A DNA stretch of 64,000 nt from Anaeramoeba flamelloides (Eukaryota; Metamonada; Anaeramoebidae): contig JANTQA010000036.1 of assembly GCA_027625915.1 (NCBI GenBank), positions 10,003,001-10,067,000 of the forward strand, read 5' to 3'. The notes beneath the pieces were generated by a model that saw nothing but the letters and a program-made list of their open reading frames with translations, did not search any database and was not told the origin of the DNA. This document shows, piece after piece, positions 12,456 to 25,900 of the stretch. The position numbers were made by a program, and so were the translations under genes. The stretch's first letter is position 1, and each line of letters opens with the position of its first letter.

Positions 12456-13411
12456 ATGAAAATAATTTCAAACTATCTTGGTTTAAAATGAATACATTAA
12501 GTTTTATTTTTTTCAATTTGTTAAAATTTCAAACTATCTTTTTTACCAAAATAATTTTTTTTTTTTTAAAAACAGAAATTTTATACGAAATTCCAGAAAC
12601 ATGGCATGAAGCTTATCAAGGATATAATAATTTTCGAACTCAATCTTATGAAGAATGTATATTTAATATTACAAAATTTTTAAGAAATGAAAATCCCGAG
12701 GAAAATATAATTTATTATTTGTTAAGATCATTTTCATATTTCCAAGAGGGCAAATATGAATTATCGATCAAAGATTCCTTAACAATTAATGAAAAATATC
12801 CAAAAAACACTGAAGCGCACTATAGAACTGCAGCGATTCATTATTTACTTCATGATTTTGAATTAGCAAAGGGTGCATTAAAAAATGCATCAATAAACAT
12901 TTCAAATATGAAACGTATTGGATCAGGGCAATTATCGTTAGATATCAAAGACTTGAAATCAAAAATATCCAAATCTGAAAAGCTATTAAAAGAGCTTGAT
13001 TTCCAATCTTTTAGAGAACACAGTATAAAGCATTATTTTAACATTGAAAGATTAGAAAAAAACATGCAAGTGTTTTATGGTGAAACAAATCCCATAAGTT
13101 CAGATTCACTTTTTGATAATGAAAATACATTAAATTCCCCAAAAAAAGCCAATGAAGAAATCGAAGATTATGAAAATTATGATTTTAATAAATCTTTATT
13201 CGATTTGCTATTATTTAGATACGGAAAATTTAAGAAAAAGAAAGTTATCATTAAAAATGAAAATGAATTAAACAACCACAAGAAAAATAATAATGAGAAA
13301 AAACCTTTAATTATTCATGATTCTACAACAGATTTACTTAATTTTTTTAATACCCCTACTCAAATAATAAAAAAAAAAGCCAATGAGGAGAAAATTGAAA
13401 AAGAAAATTAA
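12456..13411 (+). CDS. TPR-domain protein, one intron
   Basis: A 286-residue protein if read as 12456-12480 joined to 12576-13411. The open frame alone starts at 12488 with an implausible Phe-rich stretch. That stretch is removed by a 95-base intron (GTTTAA donor, AAAAACAG acceptor), giving MKIISNYL then EILYEIPETWHEAYQG. Residues about 20-130 are tetratricopeptide-like helices: FRTQSYEECIFNITKF, YYLLRSFSYFQEGKYELSI, then HYRTAAIHYLLHDFELAKG with the Tyr/Leu/Ala spacing of TPR. The second half is Lys/Asn/Glu-rich with a helical segment (residues about 145-185) and no recognised domain. TPRs bind peptides or scaffold partners; the partner here is unknown. No neighbour suggests a role. Confidence 0.7.
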
Positions 13412-16400
13412 ATATCTATTAAATATATGAGCTTTTCTATTTCATTAAATAATTCTTGTACAATTATTTATTTATTTATTATAATTAAACACAAATTCCT
13501 TCTACAAAAAAAAAATATATTCTAATTGTTTTGAAAAGTTTTAATTTTATTTTATTTATTGTTTTTGAACCTTTTAATGAATTAGCGTCTACCACAGAGA
13601 AGCCTATGAACAAAGTATGTTGTTATTGGACCTAACCATATTCGTTCTCCATAGTTCAAAGATCTCTCAAAACTCGATTTGTAAAATAGTACAAAAAAAA
13701 TGATACTCATTAATACAAAAATGATCATGGAATTAATAAAAAAACCCAACAATTTTGAAAAAAATCTATAAATAGAGACGAGATTTAAAGATTTTAATCA
13801 ATTTTCAGACTACAAAGTTGAAAAATATCTTTCTTAAATTTGTTGTGAAATGCATATTAATAGCGAAAATTTTGATTTTTGTTAAACAAGCAAATAATTA
13901 ACCAATAAATTTTTTTGACAAATTATTCAAAAAATATTGGAAATATTTTGATGGATACAACCCGATATATAAAAAGGAAACAAAACTAATCAATTTTTGG
14001 GTTTTTTGTGTTTATGATTATTAATGAAATTATAGAATGTAAAAAATTTAACAAAATAATTACTCAAAAAGATTCTAAATATGAATTATTAAACACTTCA
14101 ATACTTTTATATTGGGTTACTCAATCTTTAGGTTTGGAAAAGAAATTAAAAAAATAAAAAAACATAAATTACAATTATTAATAGTGAGATTTTTAGTAAG
14201 AAATGTAATAATTTATTGTGCAATAATATTTATAATAGATTTTTAGATTCATATGAATCATGTAGAATTTATATCATTTACATCCAATTCCAATACACTT
14301 TAATTAATATAGATTCTGGTGATACCACACCCTAAATCAAAAATTGTTTATTAAAAAATATCTATACCTTGATTTAACCACTTTTAAGTGAAAGTTCATT
14401 AATAAAAAATTTTATAAACTTATTTCAAAAATTGTTACTCACTTTTTTTTTTAGTTTTTGGGTTTATTTTTTATAATTTTTAAAAAATCGGACTCTTATA
14501 TGTTTATAATAATAAATATCAAGTTTTATACGTTAAAAAGATTTAATAATTAGTAATTCTTGGAAACACAAAAATATTATTTTTTTTTTAATTTATTATT
14601 GTATTAGTTTAACAGTTTTTGAAATAATACTTTCTTATCTTCCAAATATTTAGAGTGATTTTTTGTTTTTTTATTTTTTTGTTTAATGATATATTGAAAT
14701 AATAAACAATTACTAAAAAATTAAAATTCAAAATTTTGGAAATAAATTTGATTTTGTAAAATATTTTTCTTATTGGCTTTCTAGTTTTTTTTTATTCCTT
14801 TTTCAATTTCCTAAGATGAAATCTAGATAAGTATACCATTTTTTTTTTACTATACCAGAATTTTTCATTTATTTAATATATCCAAGACCCATTATAATTT
14901 ATTATTTTCCCACCAGATTACAGCAAATAAGAGTAATTTTTTCTATTTAAGAAGAAAATTTTTTTATGATCAAACAATAATTTTAGATACTTTGATCTTT
15001 ATTTTATATTTTTATTTGAAAAACAAAAAGGTTTAATAAATTTAAAAACATAATAATATACAATTTAAACACGATTTAATATTCAGTTTATAAAATAGAA
15101 TAAAAAAAAAGATTTTTTTCTACCAATTTTTATTTGATTATTTGTCAAAATTCTAGGAAGGATATCTTATTTCTATTATTCGGTTCTTCCTGTTCATTTA
15201 TTTAAAATATTTTCTCTGGGATTACATTTTTTTTAAACTTGAATTTTGATTTAGTATAAAATGTGGATAAGGGTTTTTAATTCTTCTAAAAAGAGAATAA
15301 ATATTCTCAATTTATTTTAGGTAAAAAAATATTTTTTTGTTGTATGTCAGATTTACTTTATTTAAATTTATTTTTATTTTTTAAACCTTATTGTTAAGAA
15401 ATTATAAAATTAAATAAGATAATATTTTTCAAAAAGTAAAATAAAAACCTCACCACCATTGTTTATAATATTATTATTGAAGAGGGTGTATTCATCTTAA
15501 TTACACCCTTTTTGCTTGGAAAACTAAATTTATTTGCATTTTTTTTATCGCTGCCATAATTAGGTAATAATATAACTTCTAGAATATCATTACTTTTACC
15601 AAATGAAGTGAAAAAAAATTATTTTTAAACAAAGACAAGAAACAAAGCAAAAAAAAGCTGGAAATTAAAGAGAATTACTCAATAATAAAAAAAAAGTAAA
15701 AAAACTTCAGTGAAAAGTTTTTTTTTTATTGCACCCAGTGTTGAACAGATTGACTTTTTTTTCCTTTTCTTTTTAAAATTTCTGGATCAATACCATAATT
15801 TGTTTGAAGAATAAGTATAAGTATTTTATGAAATATATATAAAATGTTAAAAGTTGATTTATTAAGTATTAAATTAAAACTTTATAGATATGGTATCTAT
15901 AAAGTGTTGGTTTTTAAGAATAAGAATTTGTATTTTTTTTTGATTGTCTTGATTTTTTTTTATTTTTATTTTTTTATATATTTCCCAAATCTTGTCATTA
16001 CTAAAAAACAGTCCAAGATAACGAATCGACAGCAAAAAACCCAATACAGGTAAGAACTCAACAGATTGTACGGAAAGTCCAATTCGGTTCACTTTGGTTG
16101 GTTTCAGTACATATTCGTTTCAGTTATTTTCAGTTGCTAAAGTCCTGCACAATTCTTTTAAGATCTGATCATTAACAAGTTTATCAACTCTTCTAATATT
16201 TTTTTTATATTTTATCACCCCCAAAAAACACCTAAAAACAAAAAGAGGAGGAACCTAAGGAACCTAAACAACTTAAGAAGGAAATTTGGAAAAGGTAAAA
16301 TAGTAACAAAAATAAAAATATGGCCTTTTTTATTTTCAATATATTTCATTTTTTGTTATTTTCTTATTAAATAACAAAAAAATAGAATAAACAAAAGAAA

Positions 16401-16424
16401 AGTAAACAAAAATTCAAAATTTCC
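13412..16424. other. Intergenic, no gene seen
   Basis: About 3 kb of AT-rich sequence. A 47-codon frame at 14014-14157 and a hydrophobic 69-codon frame at 15844-16053 lack any recognisable motif and are not called. Confidence 0.5.
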
Positions 16425-16930
16425 CATACAGTAAAAAGGGTCCAAACAACCACAATAATACAATTTCATTCAAATTGAAAATAAATTTGAATTTTGTAAA
16501 ATATGAAAATCATTTTTTCATCTTTTAGTTTTTTGTTTTCGTTTCATTTTTTGAATTAAGTAAACTTGTTTTGTTTGATCAAAATTTTTTCGAAAAGTTG
16601 ATATTAGGTAAAAGTTGAGTTTTTCAAAAAAGAAGAACTCAAATAAAATTAGTTGATGGTATCTAACCATTTGATAGGTTCAATATTGCTAATAGAATTT
16701 CAACAAATTTAATAATGTATTTTTTTGTTTTGCCCATCTCCAAAAATTTTAACACACCCTTGATTTATTAGTATTAATAATTATTTATTTTGTGAGTATT
16801 GTAATTTATAAACAATTGTTAACATTTCAATCAGCGAATGGTTTTAATTTGGTATTTCTTTTAGAATTAATTAAATAAGATTTTTTTTTTTCAAAAGTTG
16901 AATTTTAGTGTGTTTAAAATTTTGAATTGG
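16425..16930 (+). repeat. Dispersed repeat, family J, copy 1
   Basis: Shares ordered blocks with 34595-35107 (TTTCATTTTTTGAATTAAG-like, then 'gttgatattaggta', 'gagtttttcaaa', 'ggtatctaaccattt', 'gaatttcaacaaattta') and its right part with about 50080-50290 ('gtaaacatttcaat', 'aataagattttt'). Degenerate and with unclear ends. Confidence 0.5.
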
Positions 16931-17029
16931 AGTTTAGATAAAAAAAAAAAAAAAAAAAAAAAAAGGAAGGTAGAACCTTTAAGGGAAAAAAAGAATACAA
17001 AAATTTAAAAAATAAAAAAAAAATATTTT

Positions 17030-18743
17030 CTATATGAATTTTTTTAAGAAAAAATAATTAATTAAACAATTTAATGGGGTTTTCCCATTTTTATTTTTAG
17101 TGTCAATCAAGGCACCCTTTGATAACAGCAATCGTATAACATTTAATTGGGGGTTTGAGGAACAAATAAAATGTAACGGGGTAGTGTCGATTAATGTTGA
17201 AGCTTTCACGTCAACATTTTTGGAAATTAGGTATTGAATAATTTGGTAATCGGGGTTATAACAGCATAAAAAATGTAAAGGTGCCCAGCCATTTGAATCC
17301 TGGAAATTAACCTGGGCGTTATATTTGATTAGCAATTTAATTAATTTCAAATTTGGATTATAACGACAGAATATATGCAATATTGTTGATTTTTCATTTA
17401 TTGTTTCATTAACATTTGCATTATTTTTTAAAAGGAATTTAATTAAAGAATAGTTAGGGTTATACTTGGAAACAATGTGCAAAGGCGTCCAACCCGAATA
17501 AGTTTTAATGTTAACATTTGCACCCCTTTGAATTAAAAATGATATTATTTCAAGTTCTGGTCCACGGAAACAAATAGTATGTAATGGGGTATAACCATGA
17601 TTTGTTTGGCAGTTTAACTTGGCCCCATTTAAAACTAACCATTTAATTATTTTCATTTTGGTGTTATATTTGCTTATTAAATATAGAGGCGTGTGACCAT
17701 TCTCGGATTTAGAATTAATTGAAATGCCCATTTTCAAAATTTGTTTAATTTTGAGAACATCGGGATGATGCCTACAAAGGATATGGAGAATATTTAATCC
17801 ATTATTTGTTTTACATTTTGCATTGATCCCATTCCCAATGAAAAAATTAATTAGATCCATTTTTGGATTATATCTAACCAAATAATGCAAAGGAGACCAA
17901 CCAAGATTATCTTTGGATTTCAAATTGGATCCAAATTTTAAAAATAGTTCCAATTTTTTAATTGTTGGCTTTTTAATACACAGCTCATGTAAAGCTGTAA
18001 TACCCAATTCATTTTTTTCATTTATATCAATTATATTGCTATCCAAGATTAATTTAATCCATTCATAATCTGAGTGGTGTCTAATAATCAAATGTAATAA
18101 AAACCCATTTTTATTAGAATCTCTTTTAAATTGAATTTTATTTTCATTTTCATTTATATCAATAAAATTCTCATTCCCATTCCCATTCTGATTCTGATTC
18201 TGATTCTCATTCTGATTCTCATTCTCATTCTCGTTCTCGTCCCCATTCTCATTCTCGTTCTCGTTCTCATTCTCATTCTTATTTTCATTTTTAATTTCAT
18301 GTATTTTTTTGAATTGATTGATTAATAATTTTAAAACTTCAATATCCTTTACCTTACTTCTGGCTAACAACGATAAAATATCATTTCCCTGTTGGCTTAT
18401 TTCATCTATTTTAAATCCATTATTAATTACCCAAATGATTGTTTTAATTTCATTTGGATGTCTTTTAAATAAAATAGATAAAATATTAGTACCATTTTTA
18501 GTTTTATTATTTAAATTTTCTCCATGTTTTATTAATAATTTCATGATTTTGATATTTGGATTATATTTACTTAATAAAAGCAATGGTGATAAATCTTTAT
18601 CTTTATCCTCTTCCTCTTCTTCTTCTTCTTGGCTATTATTATTATTATTATTATTATCATTATTATTATTATTATTATTAGCATTATTATCATTATTATT
18701 ATCATTATCATTATTGTTATTTTTATCATCATTAATGTTGTTT

Positions 18744-18809
<66 letters not shown>

Positions 18810-19930
18810 TTATTATCATTATAATTAGTTTTCTGTCTTTGGCTATTTGAGGCTGTTAAGTCAATATAATTGAAAATTAATTTGATTAATTGCTTTCTTA
18901 ATTTATTACTTGGAAGCTTTTTGTTTTTACAAATAAGTTGAAGTGGAGTCATTTTATTGATATAACATTGTTGTGGGTTAGAGCCTGATACAAGTAAATA
19001 TTTTATAGAATCATAAAAGGTAGGATGGTTTTTGATTAATAAGGATAATGATGAATTGTTCATTTTTGAACCTTTCTTAATTAGTAATTTTAAAACTTGT
19101 AAACATGCTTCAGGCTTCGAATTCCAATTATTCGAACGACAAATTAATTCTGTGGCTGTATATTTTCGAGAACAAAGAGTAATTCCATTTGGATCTGCGC
19201 CATGATTTAATAGCAATTCAAAGGATTTTAACGGAGCACTTTTAATACACAAGATATGAAGCGAATTCATAAAATTATAAATTTTTGTTTTTTTATGATT
19301 TTTTTTTCTTTTCTTTTTTTCACTGATTTCATTAGTTTTTTTCGGTTCTTTGGTTTCTTTAATTTCTTCTCTTTCTTTTCTTTGCTTTCTTGGTTTTCTT
19401 TGTTTTTTTTCTTTTCTTTGTTTCAGTTTTTTTCTTTTTTTTCTTTTTTTAATTTTTGTCAAGATATTTGGGTTAGCACCATTTTCCAAAAGAAATTCAA
19501 GAATTGTTGTATTTTTTGGATGGTAAGTGCACAACACATTTAAAGGGGTAATTTGTTGTGAAAAAGAATAAGAATTGATATTTGCACCTGCTTGAATTAA
19601 TAGATTTAATTTTTTGAGACTGGGATCGTATTTGCATAAATAGTGCAAGGCTGAATATCCATTTTCGCTGATATAATCAATTTCAGAGCCAAGGGAAATT
19701 AAATATTCTAAAATGGACAAAGTTAAGCCATTTGATCGACAACAAACCATCTGCAAAGGTGTTGTGGAGTTTGAAAACCTCAATGTTATGTTTGATGTTG
19801 TTATCATCTTTTTGATCATTTCGATCGTTCCATATTTTAGGGCCTGTTCTTTTTGTAAATTGCAGATCGTGTATGATTCTGAAAAGGCGTCCCCAATTTT
19901 TTTAATTGTCTTCAACATTCCTTTTACCAA
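17030..19930 (-). CDS. Ankyrin-repeat protein with low-complexity inserts
   Basis: A 966-residue intronless protein made of about 15-18 ankyrin repeats, protein-binding helix-loop-helix modules. The clearest run covers residues about 590-950, with repeats such as GWTPLHIVSKYNPN and LLIKYNAQVNFQDSNGWAPL. Most repeats carry a CxYNP/CRHHP-type segment in place of the usual GH of helix 2. Three hydrophilic tracts interrupt the array: Lys/Arg/Glu-rich at about 167-213, Asn/Asp then poly-Glu at about 367-443, and a Glu-Asn repeat at about 543-590. No kinase, BTB, DEATH or membrane segment is seen, so the partner and pathway are unknown. The Met at 19930 is the first in frame; the Met four codons later is an alternative. 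Confidence 0.85.
18170..18300. repeat. Hexanucleotide-like microsatellite coding (Glu-Asn)n
   Basis: Interrupted ATTCTC/GTTCTC-type units inside the ankyrin gene, read on the minus strand as alternating Glu and Asn with some Gln and Gly. Confidence 0.8.
18636..18812. repeat. Trinucleotide microsatellite coding poly-Asn
   Basis: (ATT)n followed by a run of (GTT)n units, read on the minus strand as AAT and AAC codons. Two adjacent blocks with different codons show the tract grew by at least two separate slippage histories. Hydrophobic frames on the opposite strand are artefacts of this tract. Confidence 0.85.
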
Positions 19931-20654
19931 TTGAGATTGGAATTTTTATCAAAAAAATAACAAGATCCTAGATTAAATTATTAAATTAAAAAAAGTGTTA
20001 ACTTGGTTGAAAATAATTAAAAAAAAAACAAAAAAATAAATTCAGAAACTTAAAAATTAGAACTTATAGTTATTTGCCTCGAAACTTTTTAAGGGTGTCA
20101 GTTCCTAACGGGTTCACCAAATACACTCCCAAAAGTCTTCCTTTTCGAAAGGGTAAAGTTGAATAGGATCTTATATCAAAAGATTTAAAATACATTATTA
20201 TGGGTATAAATTTTATTCATTGGAGTTATTTTTTGTTCTTTTTATCATTGCAATGGCATACAAATAACCAAATTGGATTATTACCAAGAACCGATAAATA
20301 GTAGTTAATGGTTTTGTATATATAAACAGTTTGTTTCGAATTAAGTTTAAAAAAGATATTTTAAAATAAATTTGACTACTTTTTTGGAATTAGCTTAGAA
20401 ACTGATTTATAATGTTTATTCTTTAAAAGTATCTGAATAAAAAATTTGAAATATATTTCTCACTTGTTTCAGTAAGAAAATATTTCATTTGCTGTTCTGG
20501 AAGAAAAACATATGAAAGTTCTCTCTTATTTTTAAATTCAGGGAGATATACTACATAAAATAATACAAACACTATACCCACTAAAAAAATTTTTTATGGT
20601 TCTTCGAGATCAAATTGAACAATATGTAGGTAAAAAATAAATAAATTTGAGCAC
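19931..20654. other. Intergenic, no gene seen
   Basis: Upstream region of the ankyrin gene. No conserved promoter element could be recognised. Confidence 0.4.
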
Positions 20655-20775
20655 CTAGTGCCCCACTCTGAGAGGTAGTGTCTAGTTTTTTTTTTTTTAA
20701 TTCAAACGAATTGAGCAAAATCTTTGATTTTTCTCCATTCTTTTAAATTAAAAAAAAAAAACCTAACGAGAGTGA
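20655..20775. repeat. Hairpin repeat, family E, copy 2
   Basis: GC-richer lead-in (GTGCCCCACTCTGAG) followed by the hairpin arms CGAATTGAGCAAAATC and GATTTTTCTCCATTC and the terminal CCTAACGA. Confidence 0.6.
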
Positions 20776-20865
20776 AATACCAATTATTAATCACTGATTG
20801 TGGAATTTTTCTTTGTACTCAACCATCTTTCTATTGTTTTTTTTGCTTCTCATGTATATTCGGGG

Positions 20866-20957
20866 CGTGTCTAGGTTTTCCAGAATTAGAAAGAATTTAG
20901 TAAAATCAAGGATTTTACTCAATTCTTTTAAATCCTGAAAAACCTAACGACAGTGGA
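20866..20957. repeat. Hairpin repeat, family E, copy 3
   Basis: The cleanest copy: TAGGTTTTCCAGAATTAGAA through GTAAAATC, a 3-5 base loop, then GATTTTACTCAATTC and CTGAAAAACCTAACGAC. The two arms pair along almost the whole length. Confidence 0.7.
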
Positions 20958-20959
20958 TA

Positions 20960-22916
20960 TTATCGATTGGATCATGAAAATAATAGTATTATTTTTTAAA
21001 AATATTTTAATTAATTTTCTTTTTCTCTTTTTTTTTTATTTGATAAATTTTCTTTAATTACCCCTTTCTCTACATAATAAATAAAAATTATAAATGTTTT
21101 TATTTTTTAAACATTTCTCAAAGTTTTCAATTATCTATTGCATAAAAATTTTAGGGTACTAATAACTCTTCTTTATTGCTTCTCTGAAAGTGGTTAAAAT
21201 ATTTATTTTTACACAAGTATTCAATTTAATAGGATAACCTACGTTATTTATCAACTTTCTAGAAAAGAATTATAATTTCCAAAAGAAGTTTAATTTTTCC
21301 AAATTGAATTATGAATAATAAAGATCTGATCTATTTTTTTTTTTTTTTGATCTTTTGGATCTAAAAACAAAAAGTATAATAATCAGTAAAAAAAAACTTT
21401 ATTTTTATGAAATCTCGCTTTTTGTTATTATTGATAGTTTGTATAAAAAAATAACCTTAAATTTTTCATCTTATTTTAAAAATACAATAAGAAAAATTAA
21501 TTAAAAATTAAGTAATTTGAAGAATTAAAAAAAGTGGATCATTTATTTTACTTTCAATAATATTTATTACATTTCGAAAAATTGAAAATTTTCAGTAATA
21601 TTTATTTTGTAAAATTTCAAGAGTCTAAAAACCAAACTCTTCTTTATTAAAATAAGAGATTCTATAATGCCGATTATTTTTTTATTATTTACTTGTTAAA
21701 AATTTGTTATATTTGTTAGTAAAACTAGTTAAAAAAATAATGAGAAATAATAATAAAACCTATTGAGACTTTTTAATCTTTGAATTATTAAAAAACTCAC
21801 AGAAATGTTTAAGATTGGGCTATGAATTATTGATTATAAATAATCAAATTAAAAATTATTTCTTTAGATTATAAAATTGAATTTTCTAGGCTTTCAAAAA
21901 GTATTTTGTGAAACTTTTTAATTTGATTGTTCAGTTTGATTTTATCTAGATTTTTTTTTATTAAACAAAAAGAAAAAATTGATTTAAATTTCTTTGTAAA
22001 AAATAATATTTTTTTAAAGTTTAAAATAATTTTTGTAATTTTTCGATTAAAATAAGTAGATCTTTTTAAACTACGTTATTTGAGAACTTAGTGGGTTTTA
22101 TTTTTAAAAGTGTATTTTGGTACAATTCCTTTTCAAACAATAAGATTTCATTCTTCTTCTTGAAGGAAATAAGTTTTTTTTAAATAATTTAGAAATAGGT
22201 GGGTATTGAACTTTCCAAAAATAGAGAAAAAGGGATCAATCTTTTATAAACAATCACTCATTTCTGAACAGTTCTCTTAAAAGTAAGTTTGTCCTTTTTA
22301 GTAATCAGAGAATTCCTTGGTGTTTCAATTTGAAGATTCGGTAACTTTTTTTGGATTTGCTATTAAATTTATTCGAAGATTTTTTGAGGTTAACTTGTCA
22401 TTTAAATCAATAGACTCTGTAACAATTTTTAATTTTTTAAAAGAGTTTTCTGAAAAGAGAAAGAGATCATTCTTTTACTTGTTTTTCAAATAAAGAAAAA
22501 AAGTTTAAAAGAAAATAAAGTAAAGGTTTTCAAGTAAAGTGAAAATCAATTACCAGTTGTTTTAATGGTTGGCCTGATTTTGAGCACAATTAAAAAAAAG
22601 AGATTTTTGTTTGTTAAATAAAAAAAAAGAAAATGAAAAGTTAAAAAAACCAACAAAAAAATCAAAGGTTTGATAAGAAAAAATAAAAATAAAAAAAATG
22701 ATTCAAGAAAATGTATTTTTTTTTAAATAGTGTAAATATTGAATAAACCAAAATAAAAGTTATTTTTGCTTTCTAAAATAAGTGGGATTTCGTAAACATT
22801 TTCAAATCTTTGTATTTCTTAAAAACTACTTGAAAAAACTTCAAAAAAATGAAAATGTAAGTAAAAATCATTTTTTCTAATTTATTTTTTTCAAGCTTTT
22901 TTTGAACAAAAAATAA
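20960..22916. other. Intergenic, no gene seen
   Basis: About 2 kb of AT-rich DNA upstream of RAD50, without open frames of protein-like composition. Confidence 0.5.
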
Positions 22917-25900
22917 ATGACAAGCCTTGGGCGAGCATTAATACAAGGGATAAGATCCTTTAATCCAAAAGATAAAGGGTGTCTTATTGTCTTCAACAAG
23001 CCACTGAATGTCATTGTAGGGTTTAATGGTGCGGGAAAGACAACCATTATTGAGGCCTTAAAATTTGTGACTACGGGTGAACTACCACCAGAGTGCACAA
23101 GGGGCCAGTCCTTTATTTATGATCCAGATCTTCTTGGAGATCGGGTTGTGAAAGCAAAGGTTACTGTGCGATTTGATTCCATTGAGGGCAAGGAAATCTT
23201 TGCGACTCGTCACATTCAAGTCACGCAAAACCCCAAATCGAAGTCCTTCAAGACGTTAAATTGCGAGTACAGCATCAAAAACAAGCTAACAAACGAAATG
23301 CATACCAAGACGTGTAAGCAAATTGAAATGGACAAAATCATTCCACATTTACTTGGCACCACAAATGCCATATTGCAGCATGTAATTTTCACGCATCAAG
23401 AAGAGTCGAACTGGCCATTGTCAAAGCCTGCGAACTTAAAAACCATCTTCGATCAGATCTTTGAATCTACAAGATACACGCAGGCCTTGAAGGAGTTAAA
23501 GAAATATAAGAAGTCGATCAACACTCAATTGGAGATGTTCAAAACGGAACTCAAAATAGCAAAGGACAATTCTGAGCATTTAGAAAAGCTAACAAATGAC
23601 ATCGAGAGAGACAAACAAGAGATTGAGAAGATCCAGGAACAAATCCAAATCAATCAAAACAAGATTGTTCAAAGGAACGAAATCAAAAACCAATTACTCA
23701 ATGCAATCCAGCAGATGGATCAAAGCAATAAGGAGATCAACGATTTACAAAATCGGATCAAAACAAACGAAAAGTTGATTGTATCCATCCAAGAAAATTT
23801 GGAAGAGATCTTAATTGAGAAGCATAGCTCCAAGGAATTAAAAAGTTTATTGAACAATTCGGAAAATACCTTCCAACAAATCAATAAAGAAATCAAACAA
23901 TTTGGTACCGAAAAGCAATACATCAAAAAGGAAATCGAAGAGCTGAATAATAAAGCCAAAAAGTTGGAATCCAAATCACAAAGGATCAAATTTGAAATGA
24001 ACGAATACAATAGCAACTACCAAAAATTGGAAAAGATTGGGAAAGCAATAACAAAGGAGTTTTCAATCAACTTTGATTATAACAACAAGGAAAATCTAGA
24101 AAAGTTTGTCAAAAATAAAGAACGGGAATTGAAAATGACTGAAAAGGAAATTGAGAAATGGCAAAACGAACAAAATGGTGAATTAGAAAAGAAGAAAATG
24201 AAATCGACAATGGCGACCAGTCAAAGGAAATCTCTTGAAAAGGAAATTAGATCAAAACAAAAGGAATTAAATAATATTAATCGGCAGTTTTTAAACAATG
24301 AAAAGTTATTGGATAAGATCAATAATTCTGAAAACGAACAATTGGAAAAGGAAATTGAGAAAAAAAAAAATGATCTCAATAATTTTGAAGAAAAAGCCGA
24401 TCTTTTAAATAATGAAAAGATTGTTGATCGAAATTTTGAGCAGCAAGAGGAATTAAACAAAAAATTAAAAAAACTTGAAAAAAGAAATAAAATTTTGAAT
24501 CAAAATAGAGAAACTCTAACGGAATTAAAGCTTAAGCAGGAACAATTTGATAAAATAAATGAAAAATATGAATTAATGAAAAATGGATCTTTTCAGGAAA
24601 TACAAAAGCATTTGACAAATAAAAGAATTAAAAAAAAATTTTCGAAGCAATTAGAAAAAGTACAATTAACAAATAAAAAAGAAAAAAAGAAAATTGAAAA
24701 TAAATTAAAAGAAATTAATTCAAATATTTCGAGTATTAATGGTGAATTAAGCTTGCATCAAAAAAATAAATTAAAATTTAAAAATGATATTCAAGAAAAA
24801 AAAAAGCAATTAAATGAATTAATGGAAGATTTTGATTTCAATGATGATAAGTTAGACCTGAATAATAATAAAAAAGATAAAGAAAAGGACATGGGAATGC
24901 AAATAGAAGAGAAAGAGGGAAAGGGGGGAATAAATAAAAAAAGTGAAAAGAAAAAGAACAGGAGTAAGAAAAACGAAAATAAAAAGAAAAGGGGAAAGGA
25001 AAAAGATTTAATAGTTATTGATAGTGATGTAGAAAAATCTTCTTCAAACGAATCATCTTATGACAATGAAGAAGAAGGAGGAGGAAAGGGGAAAGAAAAT
25101 TCATTTGAGGAATTTGTTGAAAAATGTAATCACACCTTTGAAAAGTATGGAAACAAATGTATTTCTTTTAGCAACACCAAAGAAATCTATGTAAATTTTT
25201 TAGATGAAGCAGAAGAGACTAAAAAATGCCCCGTCTGTAGTTCAAATTTAAAAACTAAAAAGGCATATCAAAAGTTTAAAGATCAAACCAATGACAAGAT
25301 CCAAGAAATTGTCACATTACTGAGTAAAGTAGAAAACAAATATAACAAAATCAAAAAGACATCCGAGAATTTGGAACAAATCAAACCCATTTGGAATGAA
25401 ATGAATAGAATTGAAAATAAGGAATTACCACCTGTCAAATTAAAAATAAAAAAAATTAATGAAAAAATTGTCACAATGAACGAAAAGCAAAATAGTTATC
25501 AAGACAAATTCCAAGAATTACAATTAAAGGAAAAAACTTTGGAAAGATTGATTTCTGAAGCAAAAAAATATGAAGAACTTTTAAATGAAAAAAATGAATT
25601 GGAAAAAATCATCAAAAATTTAAAAAAAAACACAATCACCTCAAATGAAAATGAATTTGAAGAAAACGAAAACCAAATTGAAAAATATAAAGTAGATATT
25701 GAAAAATTAAAAAAAAACACAAAAGAAATCCGAGAAAAATTAAAAAACGATCGAAACGAAATTAACAATTCAAGAAACATTATAAAAAAATTGGAAAAAA
25801 GGCTAAATAAATATAGACAGGAAATCAAAGAATTTGAAAAGGCAAAAAATCAAAAGCAATTTCTGGAAGAAAATTTAAATGAATTAAATAAAAAATTAAG

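Noticed and set aside
14014-14157. 47-codon frame
   Set aside because: No motif, no homologue recognised, length compatible with chance.
15475-15515. Short hairpin with GGGTGTA and TACACCC followed by T residues
   Set aside because: Looks like a bacterial terminator but the window is eukaryotic, and no gene ends there.
18131-18850. Leu/Ile/Val-rich frames on the plus strand
   Set aside because: They are antisense readings of the microsatellites inside the ankyrin gene.
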